DNA of 64,000 nt from the NCBI GenBank assembly GCA_932521035.1, contig OW051496.1, positions 8,990,001 through 9,054,000 of the forward strand. Reading direction: 5' to 3'. Source of the stretch: Oscheius dolichura (taxonomy: Eukaryota; Nematoda; Chromadorea; Rhabditida; Rhabditidae). Position 1 is the first letter of the stretch. Each line of letters begins with the position of its first letter. Below the pieces are notes generated by a model that did no database searches, was not told where the DNA came from, and saw only the letters and a list, made by a program, of their open reading frames with translations. Made by a program: the position numbers and the translations under genes. Of this stretch, positions 32,705 to 43,917 are shown in pieces.

Positions 32705-32719
32705 TTTAGATGAAGACGA

Positions 32720-33495
32720 AGGAAACGAGTAGTCAATAGGACTGTACCCTGTTGAATGAAAATGAAGTCGACACGATGATTCTGACCCAGCGCCAGGGGA
32801 CTTATTCTAATGAGCGTAATACCGGATTTGACGGAAAAGACCACGTTTTTACAAGAATTTTACAGCTTTTAACATTTTAACCGGTTTACTGACCTTTGGA
32901 GTTCTCATTGAAACCAACTGGAGTTAACTCTGGCGCCGTATCCAATGGATCTCTCGCCATACGCCAAATTAAATTGAAATTGGGACGGTAGCAACGAACA
33001 TTAAATAGAAGAAATGGTGTTTACAAAGCGATATTTATTCTGCATAAATATCACATGAAGAAGATCACAGGCAGGGATAAGAATCGGTAGGGTGAAATGG
33101 GTAGGTCTTAACCGCTGGAGGATCGCCTGGCACAAGGTGTACCGCACCTTTTTTGGAGATGCTTCGTCTTGTACACGCTTGCTAGAGGATGTTGAGTTTA
33201 TTCAGACGGTGGGCCAGGAGGAGACACTTTTATTAAAATGGCAGCTTGTTAATTATCGGGACTACACCAATTTTGACGGGAACCGTACCGATTTCCTCGT
33301 TCTTAGGCCAATATCCTCCCTTACACAACGCAACCATGAGTGGGATGTGGTCCGAGAAGATACGGTAGCGAAAGCCAATAATTTATTCTATAATAGTTTT
33401 TCCCGAAGAAATTGCTCCGTTGTCAAAATCCGAAATTTTGAAATCTCTCCGCACAGTCCGTGATCTCTTCTCCGTTCTCCTTGTAGGTAATCACT
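32720..33495. other. Spacer with an ambiguous plus-strand frame (33092-33463)
   Basis: A 123-codon plus-strand frame exists but lies opposite the tail of the F-box-like fragment and shows no recognisable motif. A minus-strand AATAAA near 33036 suggests that a minus-strand transcript ended here. Confidence 0.3.
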
Positions 33496-33507
33496 GTGCT
33501 ACGGTAC

Positions 33508-34400
33508 ATGACAGATGTAATTGGACTTGACAGAAATCGCCATATTCACTGAGTTCTCCCAAAAATTGTTCTCTACTATTTCCTCCTCTAGTATTGGCTG
33601 AAAGTCCCGGTATTCCAAGAGCAATTCATTGCGAGAAGGAGCCATCGTAAATGTGTGGCGATAGAGCAACTCAAATCGGTTGAGATTAGGCAGGGATTCG
33701 GTGATGAGAAACTGAAAAAAGGATCACTGTGAATCTACCTACGCCAATAGATCTCCCGATGGGAATATGGTTCCAGAAAGAATCTGAGAAAGTAACTTTC
33801 TGGGTCTCTGAGCTCCCTGGGGGCTGAACTTCCGGGAAAACCCGGGAGATCCATTGGATAAGCTGCCAGGAGATCTTCTGGCTACGGTAGCCTGACCGCT
33901 TCCTAATATTACCTGTAGGAGAGGTTGCAACAGATTGTGGAGTTTGGGTGTACTCCCGGCGATGTTGACTTCCATCTCCACCTTTTCGAATCTCCGAAGG
34001 AGCTTTTGCGCTACGTTGATGGCCGTGTCAGGGTCCCCAAGCGGTTTCGCAATCACGTGCTTCTAAATATGTTCTCTTCAAATTTTGTTGTGCCGGTTCT
34101 TATATAATACATTTCTAGTGGAAAGAACGGAGTTTTGTTCCAAAACCCAGAAAAATTTGGCTACAAATGTTGGTCCCGAAACGCAGAACCTTCCCGTTAT
34201 AAATGAGCCAGGTACCTACCAAAGTTCCTGTTTGGAAAACTGATTCAAATCCAATATCCAATTCGAGTTTTATAGGCTTTAGAGAGCTAAATATTATGTC
34301 GTACTGTTCCTTTTCCAACACGGTAAAGGAATGAAGCCGCAGATATTCACAGGTGATGCGGTACTTCTTTAGAATACCGCAGAAGTGTCTTTTATTAACG
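33508..34400 (-). pseudogene. F-box/FTH-like fragment, N-terminal F-box missing
   Basis: Three coding-like stretches align in order with the F-box gene at 29352-30738: GILKKYRITCEYLRLHSF (about 34370-34210), RFEKVEMEVNIAGS with LHNLLQPLLQ (about 34055-33915), and SLPNLNRFELLYRH to a stop after YICHVP (about 33712-33508). No F-box exon is found upstream; the neighbouring gene at 34515 begins instead. The intron between the second and third stretches holds a dispersed repeat (33765-33910). The reading frames are open, so a truncated but expressed product cannot be excluded. Confidence 0.5.
33765..33910. repeat. Dispersed repeat containing GGCTACGGTAGC
   Basis: The phrase GGAGATCTTCTGGCTACGG followed by CTGACCGCTTCC matches AGATCCTCTGGCTACGG followed by CTGAACGGCTTCC at 43080-43120. 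Both copies lie in introns of minus-strand genes. Confidence 0.5.
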
Positions 34401-34514
34401 TCAGCTCTGACACAATTATAAAATAAAGGCGAGACTGACGGTCCGAGTGAGATGGGAAAAAGTACAGGTTGACGACCGACGAGGAGTTGACTCTGTACAG
34501 AAGAACGGGGGCGG

Positions 34515-35473
34515 CTAGACGTTGAGTTCCTTGCCATTGGCCCAGACGTTCCTGCTCTTCGTCCCGAGAAGATCCGTCCACAGGTTGAGGATCAGCTTAT
34601 TGGTCTCGGTCTGGACCCACTGCTGGTTGATACGGAGCCACTTGTTGGCGGGGTCGTTGGACTGGAAGACGACTGTCTTGACACGGCATTCTTCCAGACT
34701 TCCATGACCCTTAAACAATTCCGATTAAAAAGGATTACGGTAGTTAGTGTCACCTTGAGGATGTCGCCTCCCTCGTGTGTGAAAATCTTCTTCCAATTTT
34801 CGCGCTCCTCCTTGGGCCTGACCACGACTTCCCGCTTCATCGAGGTGGCTACAGTATTCCTCGACTGGGTGGCAATCCTCTTCGAGCCATACATGGTCGT
34901 CTGCTGCGACTGGTAGCTCGAGGAGGAGGCGGTGGACTGCTTCGTGAACTGCTGCACGTATTCCTGTCCATTTTCTCCCGGATACTGCATGGGCCTCGAG
35001 GCGAATTGGCGCGGCTTCTCGGAGACGGCGGACGATTTCGGCTTCTTGGGTCCCAACACGACAGGATAGCAGTGCATTTCCACATTCGTCTCCGGATCGA
35101 CGAGGCGCTTCTCAGTGACCGTGTTGGTGGCTACCGTAACCTTGGCCGAGGAGGCGACAGTGCCGCGGGTGCAGGGCAGCACTCGTTCGCAGGGAAGGCG
35201 AACAGGAGCCGGCTTCTCGATCTCTTCAGCCTGGCTCATCTTCGTGGCCTGTTGAGTCGGTTGAAAAGTGACGGTGGTAGCCATGGTAGTAGAAGTGTGA
35301 TGATTCCTCGAGACGGAACTGCTGCACGGGATGTGCTGACGCGACGGGCGGCGGGCGTATTCCATCTCACGGGCCATAGCACGACTGATGACTTCGCCGC
35401 GTTCAAGCAGCTGCTCGATGGTGTCCTCGATACGGCGGGTGTAGATCTCGGTCGTCTGGTGGACGTGGGGCAT
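34515..35473 (-). CDS. Conserved-looking protein of unknown function, two exons
   Basis: Exon 1 is 35473-34754 (240 codons) and exon 2 runs from 34710 to the stop at about 34515. The N-terminus (EIYTRRIEDTIEQLLERGE) is helical. The middle 150 residues are Ser/Thr/Gln-rich and probably disordered, with a LPCERVLPCTRGT segment. The C-terminal 100 residues look folded (ENWKKIFTHEGGDI, VKTVVFQSNDPANKWLRIN, LILNLWTDLLG). Codon usage is strongly biased to GC-ending codons, as in highly expressed genes. I do not recognise the family; a beta-sandwich C-terminal domain is a guess. Confidence 0.65.
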
Positions 35474-35636
35474 CTTTCGAAGACGACTAGAAAGCGAATG
35501 ACGTCTGGGAAATGAAGAATGGATTGACGCGAAATTTCCGCGTTTTTTTCCTGTTCAACTCTGTTTTTATTCTGTTCAGAACCCGTCGAAAAAGTCTCCT
35601 ATATTTTCCGGTAAACCCCTTCATTTAAAAACTTTA

Positions 35637-37016
35637 TTAATGTCGTTGTACAGCTTGGCGCGCTTTCAAAGCCAAGAGTTTTCGTTTCAGGAGAAGACGA
35701 GCCACAACCTGTTTACGGTATTCTTCTCGGGATATTGTAGGAACCTCCTCGACTTCCCTAGGCTCCGGATCTATAGCATACCCATCATAAAATAAAGAAT
35801 GTGAAAATTACTGTGGGGACGACTTTGATACGTTGCTCGGGACTGTTCTCTTGGCCGTTCTTCTTCCACTTGCAGCGACTGCTTGGTTGTTGGGGGGCAT
35901 GGGCAATATGTGCTGTCATCGCCCGGTTTGCCACCTTGTCCCGGCTAAACCTTATTCCTTAACCTGGTTTTCATCTAAACAAACGTATCCGGGAGGTCCA
36001 GGCTTTCCATTAATTCCCGGATTTCCTGGCTTGCCAACTGGCCCTGGAGGTCCTGGTGGTCCAGGCTGGACGTAGCCTCCAGGCTCGCCTGGGTATCCAC
36101 TGTCTCCCGGTGGCCCTCTATCTCCTTTTTCTCCTGGCTGACCAATCTGGCAGACAGCCTCCTCCCCGGGAAGACCGGGGCCGCCTGGCAAACCTGGTTC
36201 GCCTAAACTCGTTCGTCTCCTCTTTGTTTGAGGAATTCCGCACCTGGTCTTCCTGGATCACCAGGAGGGCCTACCGGGCCGGGTAGGCCCTGCGCCGCTA
36301 GCGGGTAAGCTGCCTCTCCTGGGAGACCGGGCTGCCCCATCTCTCCAGGATATCCGGGTATTCCTGGAGGTCCTGGCGGTCCTAAAAGATATTTTGATTT
36401 CTAAACTAGGTAAAAATAACCTATTGGGCATTGAATACACCCCGGTGAAGTTTGTCGATAGCTTCCAACCAGAGAGACCCCGCTGGCTCCTCTCTGCCCA
36501 GGATCTCCGGGCTCTCCTGGCTCTCCTGGTATTCCAGTGGCCCCAGGTGGGCCTGGCGGTCCCGGTGGGCAATGGGATGGCTGGGCACCACAGTCTAAAG
36601 ATTTTTACGAGAAAAATAAAAAGAGGAAAGAGACTAACTGCACTGAGATTGGCTACCGTAACTCATTCTCGTCATTCTGTTCAAGGGTACCCCAGCGAAT
36701 GGGCTTAAAAGCCGGTATTATGTCTTCCGAAGAAAATTTAGAACGTACCCGTGGAATCTCCGTTCAAATGCTCGTCTCCTACCGTTTGGATTTCTCTTTT
36801 CCCTTTGAATCAGTGTCATTTCCCCCCAAGCTTCCTTTTCATAGTACTAAAACAGGGAATAAAAGTCACAACAGGCCTCACCTTCCATTCGTCCAGCTCC
36901 TTCAAAGAATCATTATGGAAATCCCTCAAGTCGGCAGCAGTATAAAGGAGGATTCCAATAGCACCGAGGAGAAGAAGAGACGAGCCACCTAATGCTATTC
37001 TTAGGGGAAGCGACAT
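35637..37016 (-). CDS. Cuticle collagen with C-terminal charged extension
   Basis: The start at 37016 ([11 protein letters not shown], five bases after an ACCAG acceptor-like site) gives an N-terminal cuticle collagen domain with the helix [19 protein letters not shown] and a [10 protein letters not shown] segment. [10 protein letters not shown] begins the Gly-X-Y region, which runs through several exons (36590-36530, 36380-36240, 36200-35985) with EAVCQIG in between; CPCPP closes it. The last exons encode VEEERPREQ and a 43-residue basic helix ([24 protein letters not shown]) ending at 35637. A long charged helical tail after the collagen domain is not typical of col genes. A shorter alternative model stops before it. 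It is the second collagen in the window. Confidence 0.8.
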
Positions 37017-37279
37017 TGAACTGGTAACGACACGGGGGAGGGAACTAGACCACGGCAAGAATACGGCTTATTATTTGCCTACGGCCTTGCGGAGAAGAGT
37101 CTCGAGTGGCAAATTAGGGGGTGTTCGCTGGGCGGGAAGAATATGGTTCATCTTCTTTGTTAGATTCTTTGCTTTTTTTTTAAAAGTAGCCAGAAAATAA
37201 AACTTGGACCATTTATTCTTTCCCTTGTACTCCTACAGTACCATAAAAAGAAAGACCTAGTTATAATTTATTCCAACAC

Positions 37280-37957
37280 TTATTTACAAAGTACGGTCTC
37301 AATACTCGCCCATGTTTGGCGTTCCATCTCCTCGAAGGTAGAGTTCTTCCACGCTGTTTCATTCCCAAACGGAATAGTCATAACCTGATGAAGGATTGCC
37401 CTCGGCTCCAATTCCAGCATTTTCAAATCCTCTGCCCAGTTTTCGATCCTATTTGCTACTCGTCTCGCCTTGAACAGGATAACATTCTGAAAAGTTGTCT
37501 CTTTAATTAAAAAGAGGGAAGGAACTCACCTCGTCGTCGGTAGTATTGACATTGGCTACAAAAGAGCTAGAGATGGCGTCCACTCGCATGATGTAGGGCA
37601 ATTCCAAGAAGCTGCCGACCTCCACAATGTAGAGAAGAGTCTTCTTATCCATTCCACTGTCGCTGTAGGAGACATTTACAAATTCTGCCAATTCCTGAGC
37701 ATTTCTTTACTTTGAAAAGACTTAAATCGGCTTACCCTTGCGATAATTTGCCCCATCTCTTTGTTCACCTCATGGGAAAGGTTTCCAATGCCTGTTGTGA
37801 ACTCTTCAGAAAGGTGTTTTGGTCCACAGAATGGAGGAGGCGGGGGAGGAGGAGGAGATGTTGTAGTTGTTTGACCACCAAGCCACGAAGGAATCTTGAT
37901 GGGAAAGGCAGAAATGGCAGGGAGGGAGCAGAAAAGAAGAAGAAGGGGTGAGAACAT
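37280..37957 (-). CDS. Small secreted protein with poly-Pro segment, unrecognised
   Basis: Signal peptide MFSPLLLLFCSLPAISA, then a TTTTSPPPPPPPP stretch, then a mostly helical domain. Exon 1 is 37957-37736 (74 codons); exon 2 starts after TGCTCAG with ELAEFVNVSY and ends NTTDDE; exon 3 runs NVILFKARRVANRIENWAEDL to a stop at 37280. There are few cysteines and one or two N-glycosylation sequons. No family is recognised; helical secreted nematode proteins of the DUF148 type are possible relatives but I see no clear motif. Confidence 0.6.
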
Positions 37958-37974
37958 TTTGGAGAAAGTGGCAA

Positions 37975-38450
37975 GGGAGCGTGGGGAAGAGCACTGAGAA
38001 GACTGATCCGTAGCGGTAGATGCGGGCCCGGGACAGGCTACGTCAGCAGCGCGTCGCTTCTGCGGGCTGAAGCGCTGCGTCGCTTTCCCCTGGGAGCCAT
38101 GGATGATTCGGAGGTTCCTTTTGCTTCTAAAGGAATACAGGGTTCTATATTTGAAAAATAGTAATGTTAGGATCCCGCCAAAATTGTTTGCTTACCAAAA
38201 ATTCGGTCAATTTTGGTCGGGTTTACCATTTACCACAGAAGCTTAATTCTGGTAAAACGCTGTCGATTCCTCACTGTGACGCTCCCAAACTGAAGAAAGA
38301 GATGCACCTAGTAGACGGCGAGAGGCGCCATCGAATGAACCTACTCTCGCCTTGCTGTAAATTCGACCCTTGGAGAAGCATTTTACAGGAAAAGAATTCT
38401 TTGAAATAGGAAATTCGGGCAAAAATGGGTTAAATGTGTATGTGAATATT
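37975..38450. other. Intergenic region; GC-rich block and short inverted repeats
   Basis: GC-rich at 38020-38100. A local inverted repeat CCAAAATTG ... CAATTTTGG lies at about 38176-38218. No convincing gene. Confidence 0.35.
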
Positions 38451-38453
38451 GCA

Positions 38454-39130
38454 GAATGCCTACCAATCGGCAGCTCGAATCTTCGAGAGGGCCTTAAAGT
38501 ATGCTGAGAAAGAACGCGACGCGTCGAAGGCCGACTATGACAATGACCAGAACGAATGGAAGAAGGAAATGGACCAGATGGAGAAAGAGATGGCCGGATT
38601 GAAGATCGGAGTGAAGGGCTGGAAGGATGCCGCAGTGGAGGCCGAAGTTGGAGTCCGTAACCTCACCAAGGAAAGGGACAGTCTGCTGAAGGAGAAGGAA
38701 GCAATTGCCAACCAGGAGAAAGAGACGCTGGAGTCCATCTTCAAGAAGTTGGAGCTCAGTTTTTTGAAGGACTGTCAGGGGCTACCGTAACTCCCAGCTA
38801 ATGGGCGGTCCCTTGTTGTTACAGCTGCCGTTCTAATATCAATCTTTTAGGAGAATCAGCGTTTACTGGACGAGAAGAACCAGGCCGTGGAAAAGGAGAA
38901 GGATTATCTACGGCTGGAGTTGACGAAATGGAACACTGGCCCTCGAATGGAAGAACAAATTTGATGCCGAGGCAACAAAGAATCGTCGGCTAGCCGAGCT
39001 TGTCGACTCGCTTGAATCGTTCAATACATATGTACAAGCTGAACACGATGAGCTGAAGAAAATTTTCCAGGATCCGTGTGACGTTTATTTTTTGGGTTTT
39101 TCCATTTGGGCTACTGCTTCTTATCCAAAA
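38454..39130 (+). pseudogene. Coiled-coil gene, probably broken
   Basis: A TTGCAG acceptor at 38453 opens a 100-codon charged helix (ALKYAEKERDASKADYDND, WKKEMDQMEKEMAGL). A later segment after TCTTTTAG (38851) reads ENQRLLDEKNQAVEKEKDYL. Between them no canonical donor keeps the frame. Around 38940 the frame shifts by one base: TKWNTGPRM reads on to a stop, while LEWKNKFDAEATKNRRLAELV continues in the neighbouring frame. No start exon was found. Either this is a decayed gene or the assembly has an indel. It lies directly before a retrotransposon fragment. Confidence 0.5.
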
Positions 39131-39159
39131 TTTTGCTTCTATTATATTGTCAACTATAA

Positions 39160-40012
39160 TTTTATTGAATGTTGTATTTTAGGTGAGGCATACCTGAGAA
39201 GTCCTTGATCATTCTATCATATAGAGTCTTATCTTTAGAGATTCCGGCGATTGTGTGTCTTATCACTTCGAATACTGCTGTTCGTCCGTTTTGTAGACTA
39301 TTCATAGGATGATCCATTAGACGCGAAGTTGTGGGAGCTAGTCGACTTAACAATGTTTTTTTTTCTTTCTGTTGGAATTGGTTGGATATCTGGTTTAGAC
39401 CATACCAGTGGTTGACTGTTCTTGACGTGATTTTTTGCCCTGTGGTTCATTTTCTTTGATTTTGCAGAATTTATTTATGGAATATTGAGTTGGGGTTGTG
39501 CCGTAGTACATGTTACCCCATATCGCAAAGCCATATATATGGCGGCTCTATGTAATTGCCGTTTTGCACATGAGTTCGGCCAGTGGTTTGTGTAGGTCTG
39601 TTGGTATGCCTAGGATCTTGAAGGTTTCAAAGTTTTCAGTTCTCCAGCATCCTATTGTTCCTACTACAATGGTCCATAGGGATACATTCTGGTTGTTGTA
39701 TTTTTCTTTGAATAGCTCTAGGTATTGGAAATGTTTCTCTATTTTCTTACGGTTGGCTCTATTTAGGGCTTCTTCGTCAAATTCTCCTGGGCAGGTTATA
39801 TCTACTAGGATTATTTCTTTGTGGGGGTCTGAGTTGCTTTCTCTGAGTTGTCAGTCTGGTCTTCCTTTATATACACTTTCTGGGACTACTTCGTCCAGTT
39901 TTTCTTTATAGTTGGCTTTTTTTCCTATCTTGATGGCGTCTACTAGTAGGAGGAGGATGGCATTGTGTCGGTCTGTCATTAACGTCCTATTGGCATCGCA
40001 GCCTGCTAGTAT
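39160..40012 (-). mobile_element. 3' fragment of an R2/NeSL-like non-LTR retrotransposon (restriction-like endonuclease region)
   Basis: On the minus strand the frame reads TDRHNAILLLLVDAIK, then RPD, then EIILVDITCPGEFDEEALN, RANRKKIEKHFQYLEL and IVVGTIGCW. The PD ... D/E ... K spacing followed by a KY/KH-type helix is the restriction-like endonuclease arrangement of R2, R4 and NeSL elements. A stop directly after RPD and another after MCKTAIT show decay, and no reverse transcriptase part is present. Plus-strand frames here are shadows. Confidence 0.65.
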
Positions 40013-40113
40013 GCCGATTGAGCCGGGGCTCCACCAGCTCCTCCACCAGCACCAAAATAAGCAGACGTCATGAATGAATGAAAATGACGAGAAGCAAACC
40101 CCCGTTTATTTGT

Positions 40114-41617
40114 TCAATTAGCTACAGTAATCTTAACTGAGCCGGCTCCTTTTGTCACATAGAAAGTGTTCAAATTGCCGATAACATGGAATGGCAGCTG
40201 GTTTTGATAGAGTCGAGTGGCGTTGGAATGGTCGGCGACGACTCCTCCAGCCAAATAGGTGATATAGGCCGGATTGCTCTGGTCGAAGTTATCCGACGTT
40301 GTGATCTGCCTGACATCGAAAGGCGTCGACCCATCCTTGGCTCCAACAATCGTCACCGCTCCGTCCAGTCCCTGGTCGGGGAAGACATTCGACATCCAGT
40401 AGGTTGCCGTCTCGCCTCGTTGATTCAGCGGCACGTAGACATCTGACGGCGATTGCAGCTTGACGTAATCTGCAATTTTCAGCAATTTTCATCTAGAAAT
40501 GGGGAAAACTCACTGATATAGTCGTTGAAAACAAGGGCACCTGTCAGGGTGGCGGGTTTCTCCGCAATGTAGACAGAGATACTACTGCCGTTCAGGGGGT
40601 TCAGGAAGGTCCAATAAGTTATATCATACATTCTGAATAAATTCTTAAATTAAGGAGTACTGTAGAAGGAATGGAAGAAGCTCTCTAGGCTTGGCGCCTT
40701 CCCGTACTTGGCCCCAAAATAGAGGAGAAACTTACGAGTATTGATATTTTTCGTCGACGTAGACCCAAATATTCCAGAGTTCCATCTCTTGGCTGATTTG
40801 TTCTCCAATATAGGCAGCTTGAATGTAGCCCTGAAAATGGAGACATCTCTCTGCTGGGGGAAAGAAAAGGGGGAGGGGTCAGAGCTGGTCGCTGACTTGT
40901 GGTAGTCGAAGAGTGAAAGGACTGCTTCCAGCACTCTCTCTTGATCTTCCCAACTAACCATAGTGCTATCAGCCTGTAGATTATAAGTGGCTCCATCTTG
41001 GAAATCCTCAAAGTAGACGAGTCCTGCAGGTTTGTTCAGCCCCGTTGAGAAGCTCTGCTGGACATTCTTCCCCAAATTATCTGAATTATCCCTTTCCACT
41101 TCGTTTAACAACGCCCAACTTACTTGGAAATAATTGAATCTGAATCTCAATCTGCATTTTCGACGGATCAAATGGATCCAAGGAGACGTCAATATAAAAT
41201 GGGATGGGGTAGCTGGCATTGGAAATGAAGGTCTCGGCTTCTTTGCTGAAAGAATTCTGGACTTTTGTCTTTTTCAGGAGGAAATTACGATTGGCCACGC
41301 GACGAGATGGGATACCGTATACTGACACTGTCATAAATATCCATGTCAATAGCTCTCAAATACATTTGGACATAGGTGCCAGGAGGAAATTGAATCTAAA
41401 GAGAGGTGGGAAGTACTAGCGAGGAGGAGAGCTACTTACAAACCAGCCAACGCAGTGATCCTGTGCCGGACCGAGGGGAAAGCCCCAGCTTCCCGTAATA
41501 TTTATTGTTCCGCATTCTGAAAAGAAAAAAGGAATATTGAGAACAGAAGGAGAACTTACGATAAGCATAGGTATTGGTGGAAAACAACGCCAGAAAGAAG
41601 AAAGAAAGAGGGCCCAT
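40114..41617 (-). CDS. CUB-like domain secreted protein
   Basis: The start at 41617 gives the signal peptide MGPLSFFFLALFSTNTYA. Next come CGTINITGSWGFPLG and HCVGWFIQFPPGTYVQMYL, which match the nematode CUB-like domain (PF02408). A central region (FEDFQDGATYNLQADS, SIFRATFKLPIL) and a second beta-rich region (YWTFLNPLNGSSISVYI; YVKLQSPSDVYVPLNQRGE) follow, ending GAGSVKITVAN at 40114. At least six exons with short introns. Members of this family in C. elegans are secreted, often intestinal, and several are induced by pathogens. A GTTGATAAGAG GATA site lies near 41749, about 130 bp upstream, consistent with gut expression. Confidence 0.78.
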
Positions 41618-41744
41618 TCTGCAGAGACGACTGAAGGAGACGTGCCAATTTCAAGGCGGGTGCTAACGGTCTCTATAGACTGTGAGCGACGTTCCTGGTT
41701 TTATAGAGATTAATTTGCAAAGATGACGTCGTATCAGGGAGCTT

Positions 41745-41760
41745 ATAGTTGATAAGAGCG
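41745..41760 (-). promoter_or_regulatory. GATA site upstream of the CUB-like gene
   Basis: GTTGATAAGAGC, about 130 bp from the start codon at 41617. Confidence 0.4.
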
Positions 41761-41892
41761 TTGAGGTTTTAAAAGCATGTAGGCGAGAGAAATCAATGAT
41801 AACAGTTTCGATTCCCCCCAGTGCCACCAAAATGTCCTCAGGGGTCAAAACGCAGCTCAATCTTTATTACAATCACACTACAAACGTCTTTT

Positions 41893-42021
41893 CTATCTGT
41901 TCTCTGACAATTTGCTGTGTTCGTTTTCCCATTCCTGATGAAAATGGTCCAAATTGTGCCTAATCTCAGACTCTTCCAAGATGTCTCTCGACTCTGAGCT
42001 GAAATAAAAAACGAAAAACAT
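41893..42021 (-). CDS. Candidate 42-aa small ORF
   Basis: The frame MFFVFYFSSESRDILEE... ends at 41893. The ATG follows CTCCAGG, the same trans-splice-like context as the lectins, and an AATAAAG lies about 30 bp after the stop on the minus strand. The product is acidic and helical after a short hydrophobic start. It could equally be a terminal exon (TTTTTATTTCAG is an acceptor inside it) of an unseen gene. Confidence 0.25.
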   Translation of the reverse strand: MFFVFYFSSESRDILEESEIRHNLDHFHQEWENEHSKLSENR

Positions 42022-42109
42022 CCTGGAGGGGAACTTTTATTTAGAGCGTGGAGAAACCAAGGGTAAAAACCCAAACAACAATGAAAGAACACAATTTCCG
42101 AAACACGAT

Positions 42110-42635
42110 TTATTCATTTTATTCACGGATTTCGGGCGGTGACGTGCAGGACCACAACACCTGTGACTTTTCTGCCCATTCTACATGACGCTATAGAAGC
42201 CTGGCCAATATTAGCACAATCCCACAGTTCCCCGTGAATACACTACCCAAAGGTTACTGTTTTTTATCCCCTTTTGCTGAAGGGCAGTAAAATTGAAGGT
42301 ACAAACCAAACGTCATGGGAATTTCGCCAAAAATGGAAAATTCGGTATGACGCGTTCTACCGCTTATAGCTTTTTCCAAAAATGAGCTTGTGGTTTATAT
42401 TTGCTACCTTCTGAAAGAGCACAAAATTCTCTATCAGTTAACATCAATCGTGGAGGAAATAAATCAGCTTCGAACGAGTGAGAAACACTTGTTCGGCGAG
42501 CTCTGATACGGACAGTAAAAGACTGATACAGGACACAGACCTGTGGGCCATTGGGCTCCGAACCGAGTAATAAAAGTAAATACAGTTAGACTTTCTCAAA
42601 TTTATTCCATCTGTGTGTCGGAGTCATCTCTTCAT
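42110..42635. other. Intergenic, no gene seen
   Basis: AT-rich spacer with AATAAAA words on both strands. It separates the CUB-like gene and the Mpv17-type genes. Confidence 0.4.
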
Positions 42636-42639
42636 CTGG

Positions 42640-43601
42640 TCACTTCCTTTTAACACTGGGCGACAGCGACGACGGCGGCGGGAGTTCAATGTCGACTTTT
42701 CGCTTCCTTATGCTGGCCAGTACCATGCCGTAGATTAATCCAACCGCGTTTAAATATATTAATCGAAATTTAAATGGCAAATAATAGAAGTTGATATAAT
42801 TCGTAATTGGCCAAACAAATATATCCACGGAGAAATATTCCCAAAATTTCAATTTCCATTCATGAATTGCACGGTAGTGGCCTTTACCTTCGAATAGAGC
42901 GGCAGCTGAAAAAAGAGGAGGATTATGAGAGGAACGCCAATTGATTTTAGCCGTTCAACGGCTTGAATTCAGGCGGGAAGCGAATTTTTGGACTTTAAAT
43001 GACCACTTTAGGTTCTACAGTAATCTTTTGGGAGACCCTGACAATTTCTGGACCCGAAAGCCAAACTTCTGGTGGGCGACCCCGAGAAGATCCTCTGGCT
43101 ACGGTCGCTGAACGGCTTCCAAACGTTGTCCACCGCTCCCGGACCAATTTCTGGTGGCCTAACTGCCTGTAGAAGTCTCCAAGTAGATTCATGCCCAGGG
43201 GAGACGGTTACGGGCACAAAGAGAGGAAATCCTAACCGATGACAATCAAGGCGGTGGTGAAGGGATTGGTGCACATGTCAAAGAAGAGCTTCTTGAGTAC
43301 AATTTGACGTCGTGAGCCTGTGAAGCGGATCCTCTCCAGTGTCCGATAGAACATATACGTTGTCGGCGTGCTGGCAATTCCCGCTCCGGCAAAGGCTAGA
43401 CTCTGTTTGGCTTCCCATCCATTCTTCTTTAGATGGCCGGATATTACTTGCTCCAGGAAGTCACCAACTCCAAAGATTAGGCCAGCTGAAAGCATATTGG
43501 TCGCTAGTAGATTCCGGGCTAGCAAGAGCTTAATGTTCTGTATACGTGGACAATTAGAACGGGAGGCGGCACACCTTGACCCTTTTAGGGAAATGCCTCA
43601 T
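42640..43601 (-). CDS. Mpv17/PMP22 family membrane protein (197 aa)
   Basis: Integral membrane protein of mitochondria or peroxisomes. Exons: 43601-43575, 43537-43237, 42905-42640; total 198 codons with matching phases. The protein has four hydrophobic segments and the family signature EYFSVDIFVWPITNYINFYYLPFKFR near the C-terminus (the WP...NF..LP..RL motif). The first exon codes only MRHFPKRVK. The second intron (331 bp) holds a dispersed repeat. The neighbour at 44201 is an intronless paralogue in the same orientation; the exon 2/3 junction corresponds to its uninterrupted VAALISG, so the second copy may have lost its introns. Confidence 0.85.
43015..43195. repeat. Dispersed repeat containing GGCTACGGT, intronic
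   Basis: Lies in intron 2 of the Mpv17-type gene. Shares AGATCCTCTGGCTACGG with 33870-33890, and internally repeats the phrase GACAATTTCTGG / GACCAATTTCTGG. Confidence 0.45.
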
Positions 43602-43917
43602 CGCAACCGGGCGAAGACGACCACCAGTTGAAGGGAGACCGAAGAGATGAAATGACTGGCTCCGGGAGATAACCTTTGACCCGTTTTGATCCCTTTCTCC
43701 CTGCCAGGTAACGAGTTGTTAGAATGGTTTCGCTTTCCATTTCGTCAAAGCCTGTGCTTTCCCGTATAGCCAGTGGGCAGGGGAGACCCAAGCGCTCTCA
43801 GTTAATAGAGGAATCCATCTCGCCCCAGCCCCAATGTTAGAAGGCTCGATCCACACAGCCCTACCCTTCCTGGAACTCTGGCTCTATCAGGCACTGTGGA
43901 GGGGGATCCACCACAAC

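Noticed and set aside
33092-33463. 123-codon plus-strand frame
   Set aside because: No motif, no splice partners, and it lies over the tail of a minus-strand transcript unit; kept only as doubtful.
34775-35515. 246-codon plus-strand frame
   Set aside because: Shadow of the GC-biased minus-strand gene at 34515-35473; no start context or motif.
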